A DNA stretch of 64,000 nt from Prevotella sp. UBA2742 (GTDB lineage Bacteria; Bacteroidota; Bacteroidia; Bacteroidales; Bacteroidaceae), in assembly GCA_002353485.1 (NCBI GenBank), contig DEJS01000007.1:37934-101933 (forward strand). Direction: 5' to 3'. How positions within the stretch are numbered: position 1 is the stretch's first letter; each line of letters starts with the position of its first letter. Below the pieces are notes generated by a model that was given only the letters and a program-made list of their open reading frames with translations, did not search any database and was not told where the DNA came from. A program made the position numbers and the translations under genes. This document shows positions 25,790 to 34,955 of the stretch, one piece after another.

Positions 25790-28700
25790 TTAATATATCT
25801 TCTTTATCTGAGCGTCTCTATAATAGTGCAGCAAAATCTGCTCATAGCTGTAACCCTGTTGTCCCATGACGGCAGCGCCTATCTGGCAGAGTCCAACACC
25901 ATGCCCCCATCCCTTGCCGTGCAGGAGAAAGCCTTTTGCCGTCTTTTCGACTTCGAAGGCAGAGCTGTACAAATGGCTCTTACTCAGGATACGGCGTATC
26001 TCAAGTTCCTTGCCTATGGTGAGCGTCTTCTTGGTACCGACTATCTTCAATTTCCAAATGCGCCCGCTCTTGCCTCGTTCTACGGGTATAAGGTCTGTTA
26101 CCTGTCCTAAATCCTCTTTCAAATTCGTGTTGATGAGCCTTGAAATCTCATCAACAGTATATTCTACGGTCCAGTGATAGAAGTCGTTAGTCTCAAGGTC
26201 GTAGTCGTTCAATACCTGTGCAAGTATACTCTTGTCAGTGGTGTTGCAGAATGGGTCTTCAACACTCACAAGGTAGGGTTTGGGAGTGTCTTCCCAGCAG
26301 TACTGGAACTCCTCCGTTTTACCACCACAGCACTTTGAAAAGCGTGCGTCGCATATTTCATCGCCATAGCACAATATCTGTCCACAGGTTGCATTTAGAG
26401 CCAATTCTACATTCTTGCTGGTTTGCTTGGTGATGCCCTGATAACGCTGGCAGTGGTCGTCTGCACAGACATCAAATATGGTGTGGTCTTCGCGGTCGTA
26501 CCAGCGTATGAGTTCATCGTCTTTTTTCTGGAACGAGAAGAAACCAGCCTTCTGCTCTTGGTTTTCCTCCCTACGCTTCATCTGTGCTAACAGCCACGAA
26601 CGCGAGATGACGGCATGTGCTTTCAGCAGTTCCAGTCCTGCAGTAGCCTTCATCTCGCTGGAAATGACGCTGGCCAGGTATTGCTCTACAGGTAGTTCGT
26701 TGATGGCTGTTATCTTGTCGGCTTCTACCACCAGTCTCAGCGTGCCCAGGAAAGTTTGCGTTTCCTTTCGCTCCCAGTGGAAGTTGACACCTATGGTAAC
26801 GTCAGACAGCGAGAACGAGGCGTTCTGCTGCTGTGGGGTAAAGGTTAGCTCGCGGTATTGATTGCCATTCCACAGGATGCCACCCTCAGAGAATTCTACC
26901 GTCTGTTGCCCCTCAATAGTCTCCCCTTTGGCTGTATAGGCACCGTTCAGGGCAAAGTTTATCTTCTGAGCGCTAACGATGCCCACCTTGACATTTGGCT
27001 GCTCCTGATTCTTGTTGCTCTGAGGCTTATTGGCAGTCTGTTTCAACCGCAGTGCCACATCGTGGGCTTGTTCAGTAGTTAGCGACACTTCGTGCAGTAT
27101 TTCTAAGGCCAGTTCAGAGGTCAGCCTATGGAAATCTTCTTCGCGTGGAGTAATTAGCAGCCCTCCCATGTCTACAGCACCAGGGCTAATCATATATTGC
27201 TCATAGCATTCGGGGCGGTGCTTTCTGCGTGGTAGTACCACGCTAAGTAAATCGTCACCCTGGCGCCATGCAATAATGTTCATCATGGGTTCGTCGTTTC
27301 TCTTTCCGAAGAATGCAGAGCCATCGTTTTTGTGGGATATAACAGGCAGACAGTCGTAAAGCATATTGAACAGACGCTCGCCTTCATCCGTGGCTTGCGT
27401 CTTGATGAGGAATGCAGTGGCAGGATAGTCAGGGATAAACCATATACCCTCGCCTTCGTTCGAGGTGACAATCTCGGTTAGGCTACGGTTCAGCCGCTGC
27501 CATGAAGCTTGCAGGGGTAGTATGCCGCTGCTGACAGCCTGTAGGTGGGCATGGTCGGGCGCAGAAGCACCGCAGTAAGGACCGTTGTATAATAAAGTCA
27601 GGTCTGGATTGCACTGTGCCAGTTTCAGCATTTCACCATACATAGGCCTGATGCGTTGTGGCTGGTGTCGTAATGAGGGAAGCGTGAAGTGGACGGGCAG
27701 TATGGGGTAGGGGTTGACCAATAGTTCGTAGTCATTGTCTACCACCCTTCGCATTTGCTGTTGTGGACGATTTTGCGCACAGAGGAAGCAAGGCCGCTCG
27801 CTAATGCTCTTGGTGTCAATCTTGGCGCCTGTAGAGCGTATGCGGGCAGGGTTCCACTGTGCAGTCAGCGTGAACTCGTCGTTGACCAGCTCTTTGGTCT
27901 GTACCAGTTCCAAGTCGCGATAGCGCTGGCGTACCTCCTCCCATACCTCCAGTTGTCGTGTGAAGAAACGCATGGGCGCAGACAGGTTCATACGATCTTC
28001 TTTCCCCATAGCCATACGTTGCCTGGCTTTTAGCTCGATGGTACGCAGACGGTCTTTGTACAGGTTGTTGGCATTAATTTTCTCTATGCTGAGGGCTGCA
28101 TCCGAATTGCCTCCCCAGCGTCGGCACAGGTAAAGCTCAGTGAAGATGCGTCCTATGCGGTAGCGTCGTGAGAACATCAGCCCCAGCGCATAGTCCTCAC
28201 CATAAGAGGTGTTAGGGAAACCAATGCTTCGCAGCAAGGGGGTGAAGAAAGCTCTTGGTGCCCCCAGACCGTTAATGCGCATGGCGTTATTAGGCCCGTT
28301 CTCGTCAGTCCATTCCTTGTGGTCTATCAATCCAGGAGGAAGTGTGTTCAGCTCGAAGTCACACATGCGGTAGGAGCCTATTACCATAGCGGCTTTTTGC
28401 TTATAGAATGCGTCGACGATGGTCTGAAGCGTCTTGGGCGAAGAATACAGGTCGTCAGAATCTAACTGCACGGCAAAGCGTCCGCAATGAGTACTGTACA
28501 CAGCCTCGTTCCAGCAGCCTCCTATACCAAGATCGTGACGCTCTGGGACGATGACCTTCAACTTGTCTCCCCACCGTGATGCCATGTTTTGTAGAATTTC
28601 GGCAGTGCCGTCGGTAGAGTGGTTGTCCACCACGATGACGTTGTATTTGAAGCTGGCCTTCTGCCCCAGGGCACTCTCCACGGCATCCTTAATGGTTTTG

Positions 28701-29428
28701 GCTCTATTATAAACGGGGATAACTACAGAGGCTTCCATCTCGAACTCCTGTTCGTTGAAGTCTATGTCCTGATATTGCGATACATTCAATAGTGCTCCTG
28801 TCTCTTTGAGATGCGCCGTACAGGCCTGTTCCATTTCTATTTGGACAGCCCTGTTGGCAGGATTCACGTAGTCGAACTGCTTCTCGCCAGAGGCGCGCAT
28901 GTCCAATTCTTCCTCAGTATACAAATACTCGTTAAGGTGCAGCAACTGTCCTTCACGACTCAAAAACAACCGTAGGTCGTAGAACCCGGCATATAGGTAG
29001 TTGCGTTCATGGTCACTGGTGGCATATTTATGCATCAGTGCTGTGGGTATGAGTACCAACGGCCCGAAGTCAAAGTCGTCGCGCAACGATCCTTCCTGAT
29101 AGTCAATGACCGGGTGTGGCTTCCGTTCGCCATTCTCTATCGTATAGCGGTCGGCATACACCATGGCGGCACCAGTGTCTGTTGCCACCAGCATCAGCCG
29201 CTCCAAGGCGCCCTTGCCCAGATTCAGTGGCTGTGGCTTCAATGTCAGTAGTACAAAGTCGGCAACAGCCTGCTCTGCCACGTTCATCAGCACATCGTCT
29301 GATTGTAGGGGTTGATTCTCGAGCAGGAATACGTGTCGCACCAGCGTGCTTTCTTCTAACTGTTTGACGGTGTGTGTCATTTCGCTTGCGTTGTGGCAAG
29401 ACAGGAAACAGTCTATTTTCTGTGTCAT
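25790..29428 (-). CDS. Giant fusion: GT2 glycosyltransferase + HIT-like (DUF4922) phosphorylase + SpoIID/LytB domain
   Basis: 1212 residues from the ATG at 29428 (open frame to 29479 is leader crossing the -7 box). Domains: an N-terminal glycosyltransferase-like part; a GT2 domain about 230-460 with ASVVIPVYNRAKT, VIVVDNHSTDGT and the metal motif QLDSDDLYSS; a DUF4922-type domain about 530-790 with CFLC and the HIT/GalT-superfamily motif DHAHLQA (HxHxQ, near 626); a SpoIID/LytB domain about 820-1212 with the catalytic Glu in VISSEMKA (near 925), FSKCCGGKTE and GWGHGVGLCQIGA. SpoIID is a lytic transglycosylase in Bacillus. There is no signal peptide or membrane span, so the location of the wall-active domain is puzzling. 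Next gene on the same strand is AmpG-like. Confidence 0.82.
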   Translation of the reverse strand: MTQKIDCFLSCHNASEMTHTVKQLEESTLVRHVFLLENQPLQSDDVLMNVAEQAVADFVLLTLKPQPLNLGKGALERLMLVATDTGAAMVYADRYTIENGERKPHPVIDYQEGSLRDDFDFGPLVLIPTALMHKYATSDHERNYLYAGFYDLRLFLSREGQLLHLNEYLYTEEELDMRASGEKQFDYVNPANRAVQIEMEQACTAHLKETGALLNVSQYQDIDFNEQEFEMEASVVIPVYNRAKTIKDAVESALGQKASFKYNVIVVDNHSTDGTAEILQNMASRWGDKLKVIVPERHDLGIGGCWNEAVYSTHCGRFAVQLDSDDLYSSPKTLQTIVDAFYKQKAAMVIGSYRMCDFELNTLPPGLIDHKEWTDENGPNNAMRINGLGAPRAFFTPLLRSIGFPNTSYGEDYALGLMFSRRYRIGRIFTELYLCRRWGGNSDAALSIEKINANNLYKDRLRTIELKARQRMAMGKEDRMNLSAPMRFFTRQLEVWEEVRQRYRDLELVQTKELVNDEFTLTAQWNPARIRSTGAKIDTKSISERPCFLCAQNRPQQQMRRVVDNDYELLVNPYPILPVHFTLPSLRHQPQRIRPMYGEMLKLAQCNPDLTLLYNGPYCGASAPDHAHLQAVSSGILPLQASWQRLNRSLTEIVTSNEGEGIWFIPDYPATAFLIKTQATDEGERLFNMLYDCLPVISHKNDGSAFFGKRNDEPMMNIIAWRQGDDLLSVVLPRRKHRPECYEQYMISPGAVDMGGLLITPREEDFHRLTSELALEILHEVSLTTEQAHDVALRLKQTANKPQSNKNQEQPNVKVGIVSAQKINFALNGAYTAKGETIEGQQTVEFSEGGILWNGNQYRELTFTPQQQNASFSLSDVTIGVNFHWERKETQTFLGTLRLVVEADKITAINELPVEQYLASVISSEMKATAGLELLKAHAVISRSWLLAQMKRREENQEQKAGFFSFQKKDDELIRWYDREDHTIFDVCADDHCQRYQGITKQTSKNVELALNATCGQILCYGDEICDARFSKCCGGKTEEFQYCWEDTPKPYLVSVEDPFCNTTDKSILAQVLNDYDLETNDFYHWTVEYTVDEISRLINTNLKEDLGQVTDLIPVERGKSGRIWKLKIVGTKKTLTIGKELEIRRILSKSHLYSSAFEVEKTAKGFLLHGKGWGHGVGLCQIGAAVMGQQGYSYEQILLHYYRDAQIKKIY

Positions 29429-29456
29429 AATGGGCGCTTTTTTATTCAATTGGGCG

Positions 29457-29464
29457 CAAAGGTA
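29457..29464 (-). promoter_or_regulatory. -7 box of GT2/SpoIID fusion gene
   Basis: TACCTTTG on the minus strand 28 nt upstream of the ATG at 29428; no clear -33 element. Confidence 0.5.
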
Positions 29465-29524
29465 CGTAATTTCCAGCACTTTTTACCCATTTTCCCTTTA
29501 AAAGAATTTAATTCTTCTCACAAA

Positions 29525-29558
29525 TTTGGGATTTCCTACACTTTTATTTGTACCTTTG
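29525..29558 (+). promoter_or_regulatory. Promoter of rlmN-pdxA
   Basis: TTTG at 29525-29528 and TACCTTTG at 29551-29558 (22-nt spacer). The box places the transcription start near 29564, so the ATG at 29590 rather than the GTG at 29563 is the likely rlmN start. Confidence 0.6.
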
Positions 29559-29589
29559 CAGCGTGAATTCGAAGAATCGACTCATAGGA

Positions 29590-30672
29590 ATGACTCCGTC
29601 AGAGCTGAAAGCTTTGGTCGGAGAGAAAGGTATGCCAGCCTTTACGGCTAAGCAGTTGTCTGGGTGGCTCTACGAGAAAAAAGTAGCCTCTATCAGCGAG
29701 ATGACTAACCTTTCGAAACAAAACCGGATGCTATTGGAACAGGACTACGAGGTGGGGCTGATGGCCCCCATCGATAGTCAGCGCTCTAAGGACGGAACGA
29801 TAAAGTATCTTTTCCCGGTCTGTTGTAACGACAATGTCAGCGGCCGTTTCGTGGAGACGGTGTTCATACCCGACCACGACCGTGCTACCTTGTGCGTGTC
29901 GTGCCAAGTAGGGTGTAAGATGAATTGCCTGTTCTGCCAGACGGGCAAGCAGGGCTGGCAGGGTAACCTGACGGCTGCCGACATACTGAACCAGATACTG
30001 GCTCTGCCCGAGCGTGAGCAGCTGACCAACATCGTCTTCATGGGTCAGGGCGAACCAATGGACAACCTCGATGCCGTACTGAGGGCTTGTGAGGTGCTTA
30101 CGGCAGACTGGGGACTGGCATGGAGTCCGCGTCGCATTACGGTAAGTTCCGTGGGCGTGCATGGTAAGCTGAAGCGCTTCCTCGAGGCCAGCGAGTGCCA
30201 CGTGGCCATCTCGATGCACTCTCCGCTGCATGAACAGCGTCAGCGGCTGATGCCTGCCGAGAAAGGCATGTCGTTGCAAGAGACGATAGAACTGCTACGT
30301 CACTATGACTTCAGCCATCAGCGACGCTGTTCGTTTGAGTATATCTGCTTTGGCGGTCTCAACGATTCGCCCACGTATGGTCGCGAGATAGTGCGCTTGT
30401 TGGCAGGCTTGGAGTGCCGTGTCAATCTCATCAGGTTCCATGAGATCCCAGACGTAGACTTGCCAGGCTCTGACGAGAAGCGTATGGAAGCCCTTCGTGA
30501 CTATTTGACCGCCCACGGCATCTTTACTACCATCCGTGCCAGTCGAGGACAGGATATCTTTGCTGCCTGTGGGCTGCTTTCAACGGCCAGGCAGCAGGAA
30601 GCCCTCGCGGCCGGTGCTTCCGGCGTATCCGAAGAACAGAATAATGAAATCCCCGAAATAACGAAAGAATAA
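29590..30672 (+). CDS. rlmN: 23S rRNA (adenine2503-C2)-methyltransferase, radical SAM (RlmN)
   Basis: 360 residues. N-terminal helical RNA-binding domain (MTPSELKALVGEKGMPAF), then a radical SAM core with CKMNCLFC (CxxxCxxC cluster motif) preceded by TLCVSCQVG, the GQGEPMDN block and the C-terminal catalytic Cys in FAACGLLS that forms the methyl-carrying intermediate. It methylates C2 of A2503 in 23S rRNA (and A37 of some tRNAs). It has a -7 box just upstream and is followed by pdxA after 4 nt. Confidence 0.93.
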   Translation: MTPSELKALVGEKGMPAFTAKQLSGWLYEKKVASISEMTNLSKQNRMLLEQDYEVGLMAPIDSQRSKDGTIKYLFPVCCNDNVSGRFVETVFIPDHDRATLCVSCQVGCKMNCLFCQTGKQGWQGNLTAADILNQILALPEREQLTNIVFMGQGEPMDNLDAVLRACEVLTADWGLAWSPRRITVSSVGVHGKLKRFLEASECHVAISMHSPLHEQRQRLMPAEKGMSLQETIELLRHYDFSHQRRCSFEYICFGGLNDSPTYGREIVRLLAGLECRVNLIRFHEIPDVDLPGSDEKRMEALRDYLTAHGIFTTIRASRGQDIFAACGLLSTARQQEALAAGASGVSEEQNNEIPEITKE

Positions 30673-30676
30673 CAAT

Positions 30677-31795
30677 ATGGAACAAGACAGAAAAATTCGT
30701 GTGGCCATCACGCATGGCGATACCAATGGCGTCGGCTATGAAGTCATCCTGAAGGCTTTTGCTGACCCTGCAATCTTAGAGCTGTGCACCCCTATCATCT
30801 ATGGCTCTCCCAAGATAGCCTCCTACCATCGTAAGGCGCTGAACCTGGAAACAGCGTTCAGCATCATCAGCAGTGCCGAGGAGGCCCGCGACGGGCGTGT
30901 CAATCTCCTGACGTGCTTTGACGATGAGATAAAGGTCGAACTGGGCCAGCCCTCGCTCGAGGCAGGACGTGCTGCGCTGATAGCCCTGGACAAGGCAATG
31001 ACCGACTATCGTAGCGGCCTGTACGACGTTCTGGTGACGGCACCCATCAACAAAGCCACCATTCAGAGCCCGGGTTTCCAGTTCCCTGGACATACGGAGT
31101 ACATTGAGACCAGCGTTGGCGAAGGCAAGAAGGCCATAATGATACTAATGAATGAAAACCTGCGTGTAGCGCTGGTGACAACGCACCTGCCCATCCGTCA
31201 GGTGGCACAGGCTATCACTAAAGAAGCTATCATAGAGAAGGCTGCCATCTTCCACCAGAGTCTGAAGCGCGACTTCCGTATTTCAAATCCTCGTATAGCC
31301 GTACTGGCACTGAACCCTCATGCTGGCGACGACGGCGTGTTGGGCACTGAGGAGAAGGACATTATCAAGCCTGCCATCGACGAGCTGGCAGCGCAGGGCA
31401 TTCAGGCCTTTGGACCCTATCCTGCTGACGGTTTCTTCGGCGCTGCCACCTACGAGCACTTTGACGGCGTGCTTGCTATGTATCATGACCAGGGCCTGGC
31501 ACCGTTTAAGACCATCGCCAATGATACCGGTGTCAACTATACGGCCGGACTGCCCATTGTGCGTACCTCGCCCGACCATGGCACGGCATTCGACATAGCA
31601 GGCCAGGGAAAGGCCGATGAGAACTCCATGCGTCAGGCCATCTATACCGCCATCGACATCTACCGTAATCGTATCAATTACGACGAGCCGCTGCAGAACC
31701 CTCTTCCCAAACTGTTTCACGAAAAGCGCGAGGATGGCGAGAAAGTGCGCTTTGCAGTCTTTAAGCCAGGCAAGAAAACGGAGCAGGAAAGTTAA
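30677..31795 (+). CDS. pdxA: 4-hydroxythreonine-4-phosphate dehydrogenase (PdxA)
   Basis: 372 residues, a little longer than the roughly 330 of E. coli PdxA. ITHGDTNGVGYEV at the start, the metal-binding His in FPGHTEYIE, in THLPIRQ and in MYHDQGLAPFK, and GLPIVRTSPDHGTAFDIAG near the end identify it. It oxidises 4-phosphohydroxy-L-threonine in the DXP-dependent pyridoxal-phosphate pathway, cytoplasmic. Co-transcribed with rlmN. Confidence 0.95.
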   Translation: MEQDRKIRVAITHGDTNGVGYEVILKAFADPAILELCTPIIYGSPKIASYHRKALNLETAFSIISSAEEARDGRVNLLTCFDDEIKVELGQPSLEAGRAALIALDKAMTDYRSGLYDVLVTAPINKATIQSPGFQFPGHTEYIETSVGEGKKAIMILMNENLRVALVTTHLPIRQVAQAITKEAIIEKAAIFHQSLKRDFRISNPRIAVLALNPHAGDDGVLGTEEKDIIKPAIDELAAQGIQAFGPYPADGFFGAATYEHFDGVLAMYHDQGLAPFKTIANDTGVNYTAGLPIVRTSPDHGTAFDIAGQGKADENSMRQAIYTAIDIYRNRINYDEPLQNPLPKLFHEKREDGEKVRFAVFKPGKKTEQES

Positions 31796-31834
31796 AAAAC
31801 TGCCAAACTATGCCATAATGTCAGATTTTCTTTG

Positions 31835-31842
31835 TAACTTTG
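31835..31842 (+). promoter_or_regulatory. -7 box before sigma-54 regulator operon
   Basis: TAACTTTG 17 nt upstream of the ATG at 31860. The -33 region has no TTTG. Short leader. Confidence 0.6.
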
Positions 31843-31859
31843 CAGCCCATTAGCAGAAA

Positions 31860-33092
31860 ATGAAGAGTACAGAACTACAGGGTATTAAGCAGCGCTATGG
31901 TATCGTGGGCAACTGCGAGGCCCTGAACCATGCGTTAGATGTCGCCTTACAGGTGGCACCTACCGACCTGTCTGTGCTCATCATCGGCGAGAGTGGCGTG
32001 GGCAAGGAAATTATTCCACGCGTCATTCACGACAACTCGCCCCGACGCCGCGAGAAGTATTTTGCTATTAACTGTGGCTCTATTCCTGAGGGTACTATCG
32101 ACTCTGAACTCTTCGGACACGTAAAAGGCTCGTTTACTGGTGCCATCAACGACTCGCCGGGATACTTCGGCGTGGCTAACAAAGGCACCTTGTTCCTTGA
32201 CGAGGTAGGCGAGCTGCCGCTGGCCACACAGGCGCGTCTGCTGCGAGTACTGGAGACGGGCGAGTACATTCCTGTTGGAGGTACCGACATACGTAAGACC
32301 GATGTGCGCATCGTGGCAGCTACCAATGTCAACATCCGTCAGGCCATCAGCGAAGGCCGTTTCCGCGAGGACCTTTACTACCGCCTGAACTCCATACCCA
32401 TACAGATGCCTCCCCTGCGCGAGCGTGGCGATGACATCGTGCTGCTTTTCAGGCTCTTTGCCATGCAGATGGCCGAGAAGTACCGTATGGACAAGGTGGT
32501 GCTCTCTGACGACGCCAAGCAGTTGCTGATGCGCTATAAGTGGCCGGGCAATGTACGCCAGTTGAAGAACATCACCGAGCAGATAAGCATTCTGAGCCCT
32601 GAACGCCAGATATCTTCCGATGTCCTGGCCCGTTTCATTCCCCAGGACCAGGAGTCGACACAGTTGGCACCGCTGCATAACAGCAGCGACCACAGCTTTG
32701 AGAATGAGCGCGAGATATTGTACAAAATACTTTTCGAGCTGCGTTCTAACGTGAACGACATGCGTCGCGAGGTGAGCACGCTGAAAAAGCAGATAGAGGA
32801 TGTCCAGATGAAGGGAGCCTCGCTGCAGCCTTCGTCCATCACCGCTACGTCTGCCGTGCCCACTATACCACCCATCGCCGTTACACCACGTGCCCTGGAG
32901 GATGCTGTGGCCGAGGAATATATTGACCCGGCCCCTGAACAGGAGAATCTTAACGTAAGCGACTGGAGCCGTCAGGCACTCGATAAGGCCCTTCAGCGCA
33001 ATGGCGGCAACAGGAAGAAGGCCGCTCAGGAGTTAGGCATCAGCGACCGCACACTATATCGTAGACTAAAGCAATATGGATTGGATAAATAG
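31860..33092 (+). CDS. Sigma-54-dependent transcriptional activator without receiver domain
   Basis: 410 residues. The AAA+ domain starts almost at the N-terminus: Walker A GESGVGKE near residue 44, the sigma-54 contact loop GSFTGA near 93, Walker B GTLFLDEVGELP near 113, and sensor motifs around RFREDLYYRL. A variable linker about 280-365 with a predicted coiled coil (NDMRREVSTLKKQIEDVQ) precedes a Fis-type HTH at about 372-408 (NGGNRKKAAQELGISDRTL). It lacks any N-terminal regulatory domain, so it is either constitutively competent or controlled by expression or a partner. It heads a run with lptE, a hypothetical and secG, overlapping lptE by 17 nt. Confidence 0.92.
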   Translation: MKSTELQGIKQRYGIVGNCEALNHALDVALQVAPTDLSVLIIGESGVGKEIIPRVIHDNSPRRREKYFAINCGSIPEGTIDSELFGHVKGSFTGAINDSPGYFGVANKGTLFLDEVGELPLATQARLLRVLETGEYIPVGGTDIRKTDVRIVAATNVNIRQAISEGRFREDLYYRLNSIPIQMPPLRERGDDIVLLFRLFAMQMAEKYRMDKVVLSDDAKQLLMRYKWPGNVRQLKNITEQISILSPERQISSDVLARFIPQDQESTQLAPLHNSSDHSFENEREILYKILFELRSNVNDMRREVSTLKKQIEDVQMKGASLQPSSITATSAVPTIPPIAVTPRALEDAVAEEYIDPAPEQENLNVSDWSRQALDKALQRNGGNRKKAAQELGISDRTLYRRLKQYGLDK

Positions 33093-33597
33093 CAGCATAC
33101 GCCCTACACTCGCCCTGGCACTTGTCGTCCTGCTGACGGCGTGCTCCGTAAGCTATAAGTTTAACGGTGCCAGCATCGACTACTCGAAGGTGAAGTCCAT
33201 ACAGATTGCAGAGTTCCCGCTGCGCACCAGCTACGTATGGGGCCCCATGGGACCTATGTTCAACAATCAGCTGAAAGACCAGTACGCCAGCCATACCAAG
33301 CTGCAGCAGGTACGCCGCAACGGAGACCTGAAGCTGGAGGGCGAGATTACGCAGTATTCACAGCGCAACAAGTCGGTGTCGGCCGAGGGCTATTCGGCCC
33401 AGGCCGAGCTCACCATGACGGTCAACGTGCGATTCACTAACAATACCAACCACAGCGAAGACTTCGAACGGCAGTTCACAGCCAGCCAGTCGTACGAGAC
33501 CACACAGTCGCTCAACGCCGTACAGGAAGAACTGGTCCGACTGATGGTAAAGGACATCTGCGACCAGATATTTAATGCTACAGTAGCCAACTGGTAG
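33076..33597 (+). CDS. lptE: LptE-like LPS-assembly lipoprotein
   Basis: 173 residues. Signal with lipobox LLTAC (Cys near 23), then a compact domain starting VSYKFNGASIDYSKVKSIQI and ending in helices with EELVRLMVKDICDQIFNATV, the pattern of Bacteroidetes LptE. LptE plugs the LptD barrel for lipopolysaccharide insertion in the outer membrane. Its start overlaps the regulator gene by 17 nt. The family call rests on size, lipobox, pattern and the conserved gene order with secG. Confidence 0.8.
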   Translation: MDWINSSIRPTLALALVVLLTACSVSYKFNGASIDYSKVKSIQIAEFPLRTSYVWGPMGPMFNNQLKDQYASHTKLQQVRRNGDLKLEGEITQYSQRNKSVSAEGYSAQAELTMTVNVRFTNNTNHSEDFERQFTASQSYETTQSLNAVQEELVRLMVKDICDQIFNATVANW

Positions 33598-33604
33598 GAA
33601 GGTT

Positions 33605-34360
33605 ATGGAGATAAGAGAATACATACAACACCCCGAACTGATGGACCGTGACTCGCTTTATGAGCTGCGGTCGCTGTTGGCACAGTACCCTTATTTCCAG
33701 ACCATACGCCTGCTGCTGCTGCAGAACCTCTATCTGCTCCACGACCCGGACTTTGACGAAGAACTGCGTCGTGCAGCCATATACATGACCGACCGTAAGG
33801 TCATATTCCAGCTCATAGAGGCCTTCCACTACCAGCTGACCCCCCAGCCGTCAGCCAGCCGTCAGCCGGCATCGGCCCACGACGGCGGCAGCCGCACAGA
33901 GACACTCATCGACAGCTTCCTGAACTCCATTCCCGACGACGCCTCGCCAGTGCATGAACACCGCAAGCCTACACCGGCAGATGCCGCAGTCGACTACGTG
34001 GCATACCTGTTGGAGAGCCAGACCTTGCAGATGGACGACCACGACGGTCCGCAGCTGAAAGGGCACGACCTCATTGATACCTTCCTGGAGCAGGAACAAG
34101 GGCGCATCATACTGAACGACCTGCCGTCCGACACTATAGAGCTCCCCCCGCCAGTAAAAGACGACAGCAGCGACGACATTGGCGAAGAATACTTTACCGA
34201 GACCCTTGCGCGCATCTATATCAAACAAGGGCGCTACCAGAAGGCACTCGACGTCATCAGCCGCCTCAATCAGCAGCTGCCTCACAAGAATGCCTACTTC
34301 AGCGACCAGATACGATTCCTCGAGAAATTAATAATAAACAGTAATAAACAAAAAAATTAA
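33605..34360 (+). CDS. Conserved hypothetical protein between lptE and secG
   Basis: 251 residues, no signal peptide and no membrane span, so cytoplasmic. N-terminal helices (MEIREYIQHPELMDRDSLYE, LRSLLAQYPYFQTIRLLLLQ), a low-complexity acidic/proline-rich middle (about 80-180), and a C-terminal TPR-like hairpin (EEYFTETLARIYIKQGRYQK, ALDVISRLNQQLP). It lies 7 nt after lptE and 7 nt before secG, an arrangement I associate with Bacteroidales genomes. Function unknown; an adaptor role in envelope assembly is only suggested by position. Confidence 0.75.
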   Translation: MEIREYIQHPELMDRDSLYELRSLLAQYPYFQTIRLLLLQNLYLLHDPDFDEELRRAAIYMTDRKVIFQLIEAFHYQLTPQPSASRQPASAHDGGSRTETLIDSFLNSIPDDASPVHEHRKPTPADAAVDYVAYLLESQTLQMDDHDGPQLKGHDLIDTFLEQEQGRIILNDLPSDTIELPPPVKDDSSDDIGEEYFTETLARIYIKQGRYQKALDVISRLNQQLPHKNAYFSDQIRFLEKLIINSNKQKN

Positions 34361-34367
34361 AACAACA

Positions 34368-34799
34368 ATGTACACGTTATTCGTAATTCTTATCGTGATT
34401 GCAGCCGTACTGATGATTGGTATCGTGCTGATTCAAGAGTCGAAGGGTGGCGGTCTGTCGTCAAGCTTCGCAGGTTATAACCAGGTAGCAGGAGTCCGTA
34501 AGACCACCGACTTCATCGAGAAGGCCACCTGGAGTCTCGCCGCCATCATGGTCGTCATCAGCGTTGCATGCGCATGGGTAGCCCCCACGGCATCTGCCGA
34601 CCAGTCGGTCATGGAGAACGTAGAGAACCCTGTTACCAATCCGCACAACCTTCCCGGCTTCGGTGCAAGCCAGCAGAAAGACGCTGCTGCTCCTGCCGAG
34701 GGTGCTGCTGCTCCTGCCGAGGGTGCTGCTGCTCCTGCTGAGGCTCCCGCCGCAACAGAGGCACCTGCTGCTGAGGCTCCTGCCGCACCAGCCAAATAA
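34368..34799 (+). CDS. secG: Preprotein translocase subunit SecG with Ala-Pro-Glu tail
   Basis: 143 residues. Residues 1-75 are SecG: two membrane spans around the conserved ESKGGGLSSSFAG loop. The tail after about residue 95 is low-complexity, built on three 7-codon repeats (AAAPAEG, AAAPAEG, AAAPAEA) and then APAATEAPAAEAPAAPAK. SecG assists SecYEG-mediated export. The tail is unusual in length for SecG, though Ala/Pro-rich extensions occur in Bacteroidetes. A terminator follows. Confidence 0.93.
   Translation: MYTLFVILIVIAAVLMIGIVLIQESKGGGLSSSFAGYNQVAGVRKTTDFIEKATWSLAAIMVVISVACAWVAPTASADQSVMENVENPVTNPHNLPGFGASQQKDAAAPAEGAAAPAEGAAAPAEAPAATEAPAAEAPAAPAK
34683..34745 (+). repeat. Three 21-bp in-frame repeats in secG tail
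   Basis: GCTGCTGCTCCTGCCGAGGG plus T repeated at 34683 and 34704, with a diverged third copy at 34725-34745. Each unit encodes seven residues. Confidence 0.85.
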
Positions 34800-34854
34800 G
34801 TAGCCACGAAGAAACGTTCGTTCCGACAACGAAGCGTTTACCGTATAGGCATGA

Positions 34855-34885
34855 GGGGGTTCCCTTTAGTGGGAAGCCCCTTTTT
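34855..34885 (+). terminator. Terminator after secG
   Basis: GGGG-G-TTCCC pairs with GGGAA-G-CCCC (one internal G-G mismatch), loop TTTAGT, followed by TTTTT at 34881-34885. Confidence 0.85.
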
Positions 34886-34955
34886 CTGAAAACGCACCTC
34901 GCCTTTGGCACCATTTTACCAAAAGTCTGCTTTCACACTGTCTCCATAAAATAGA

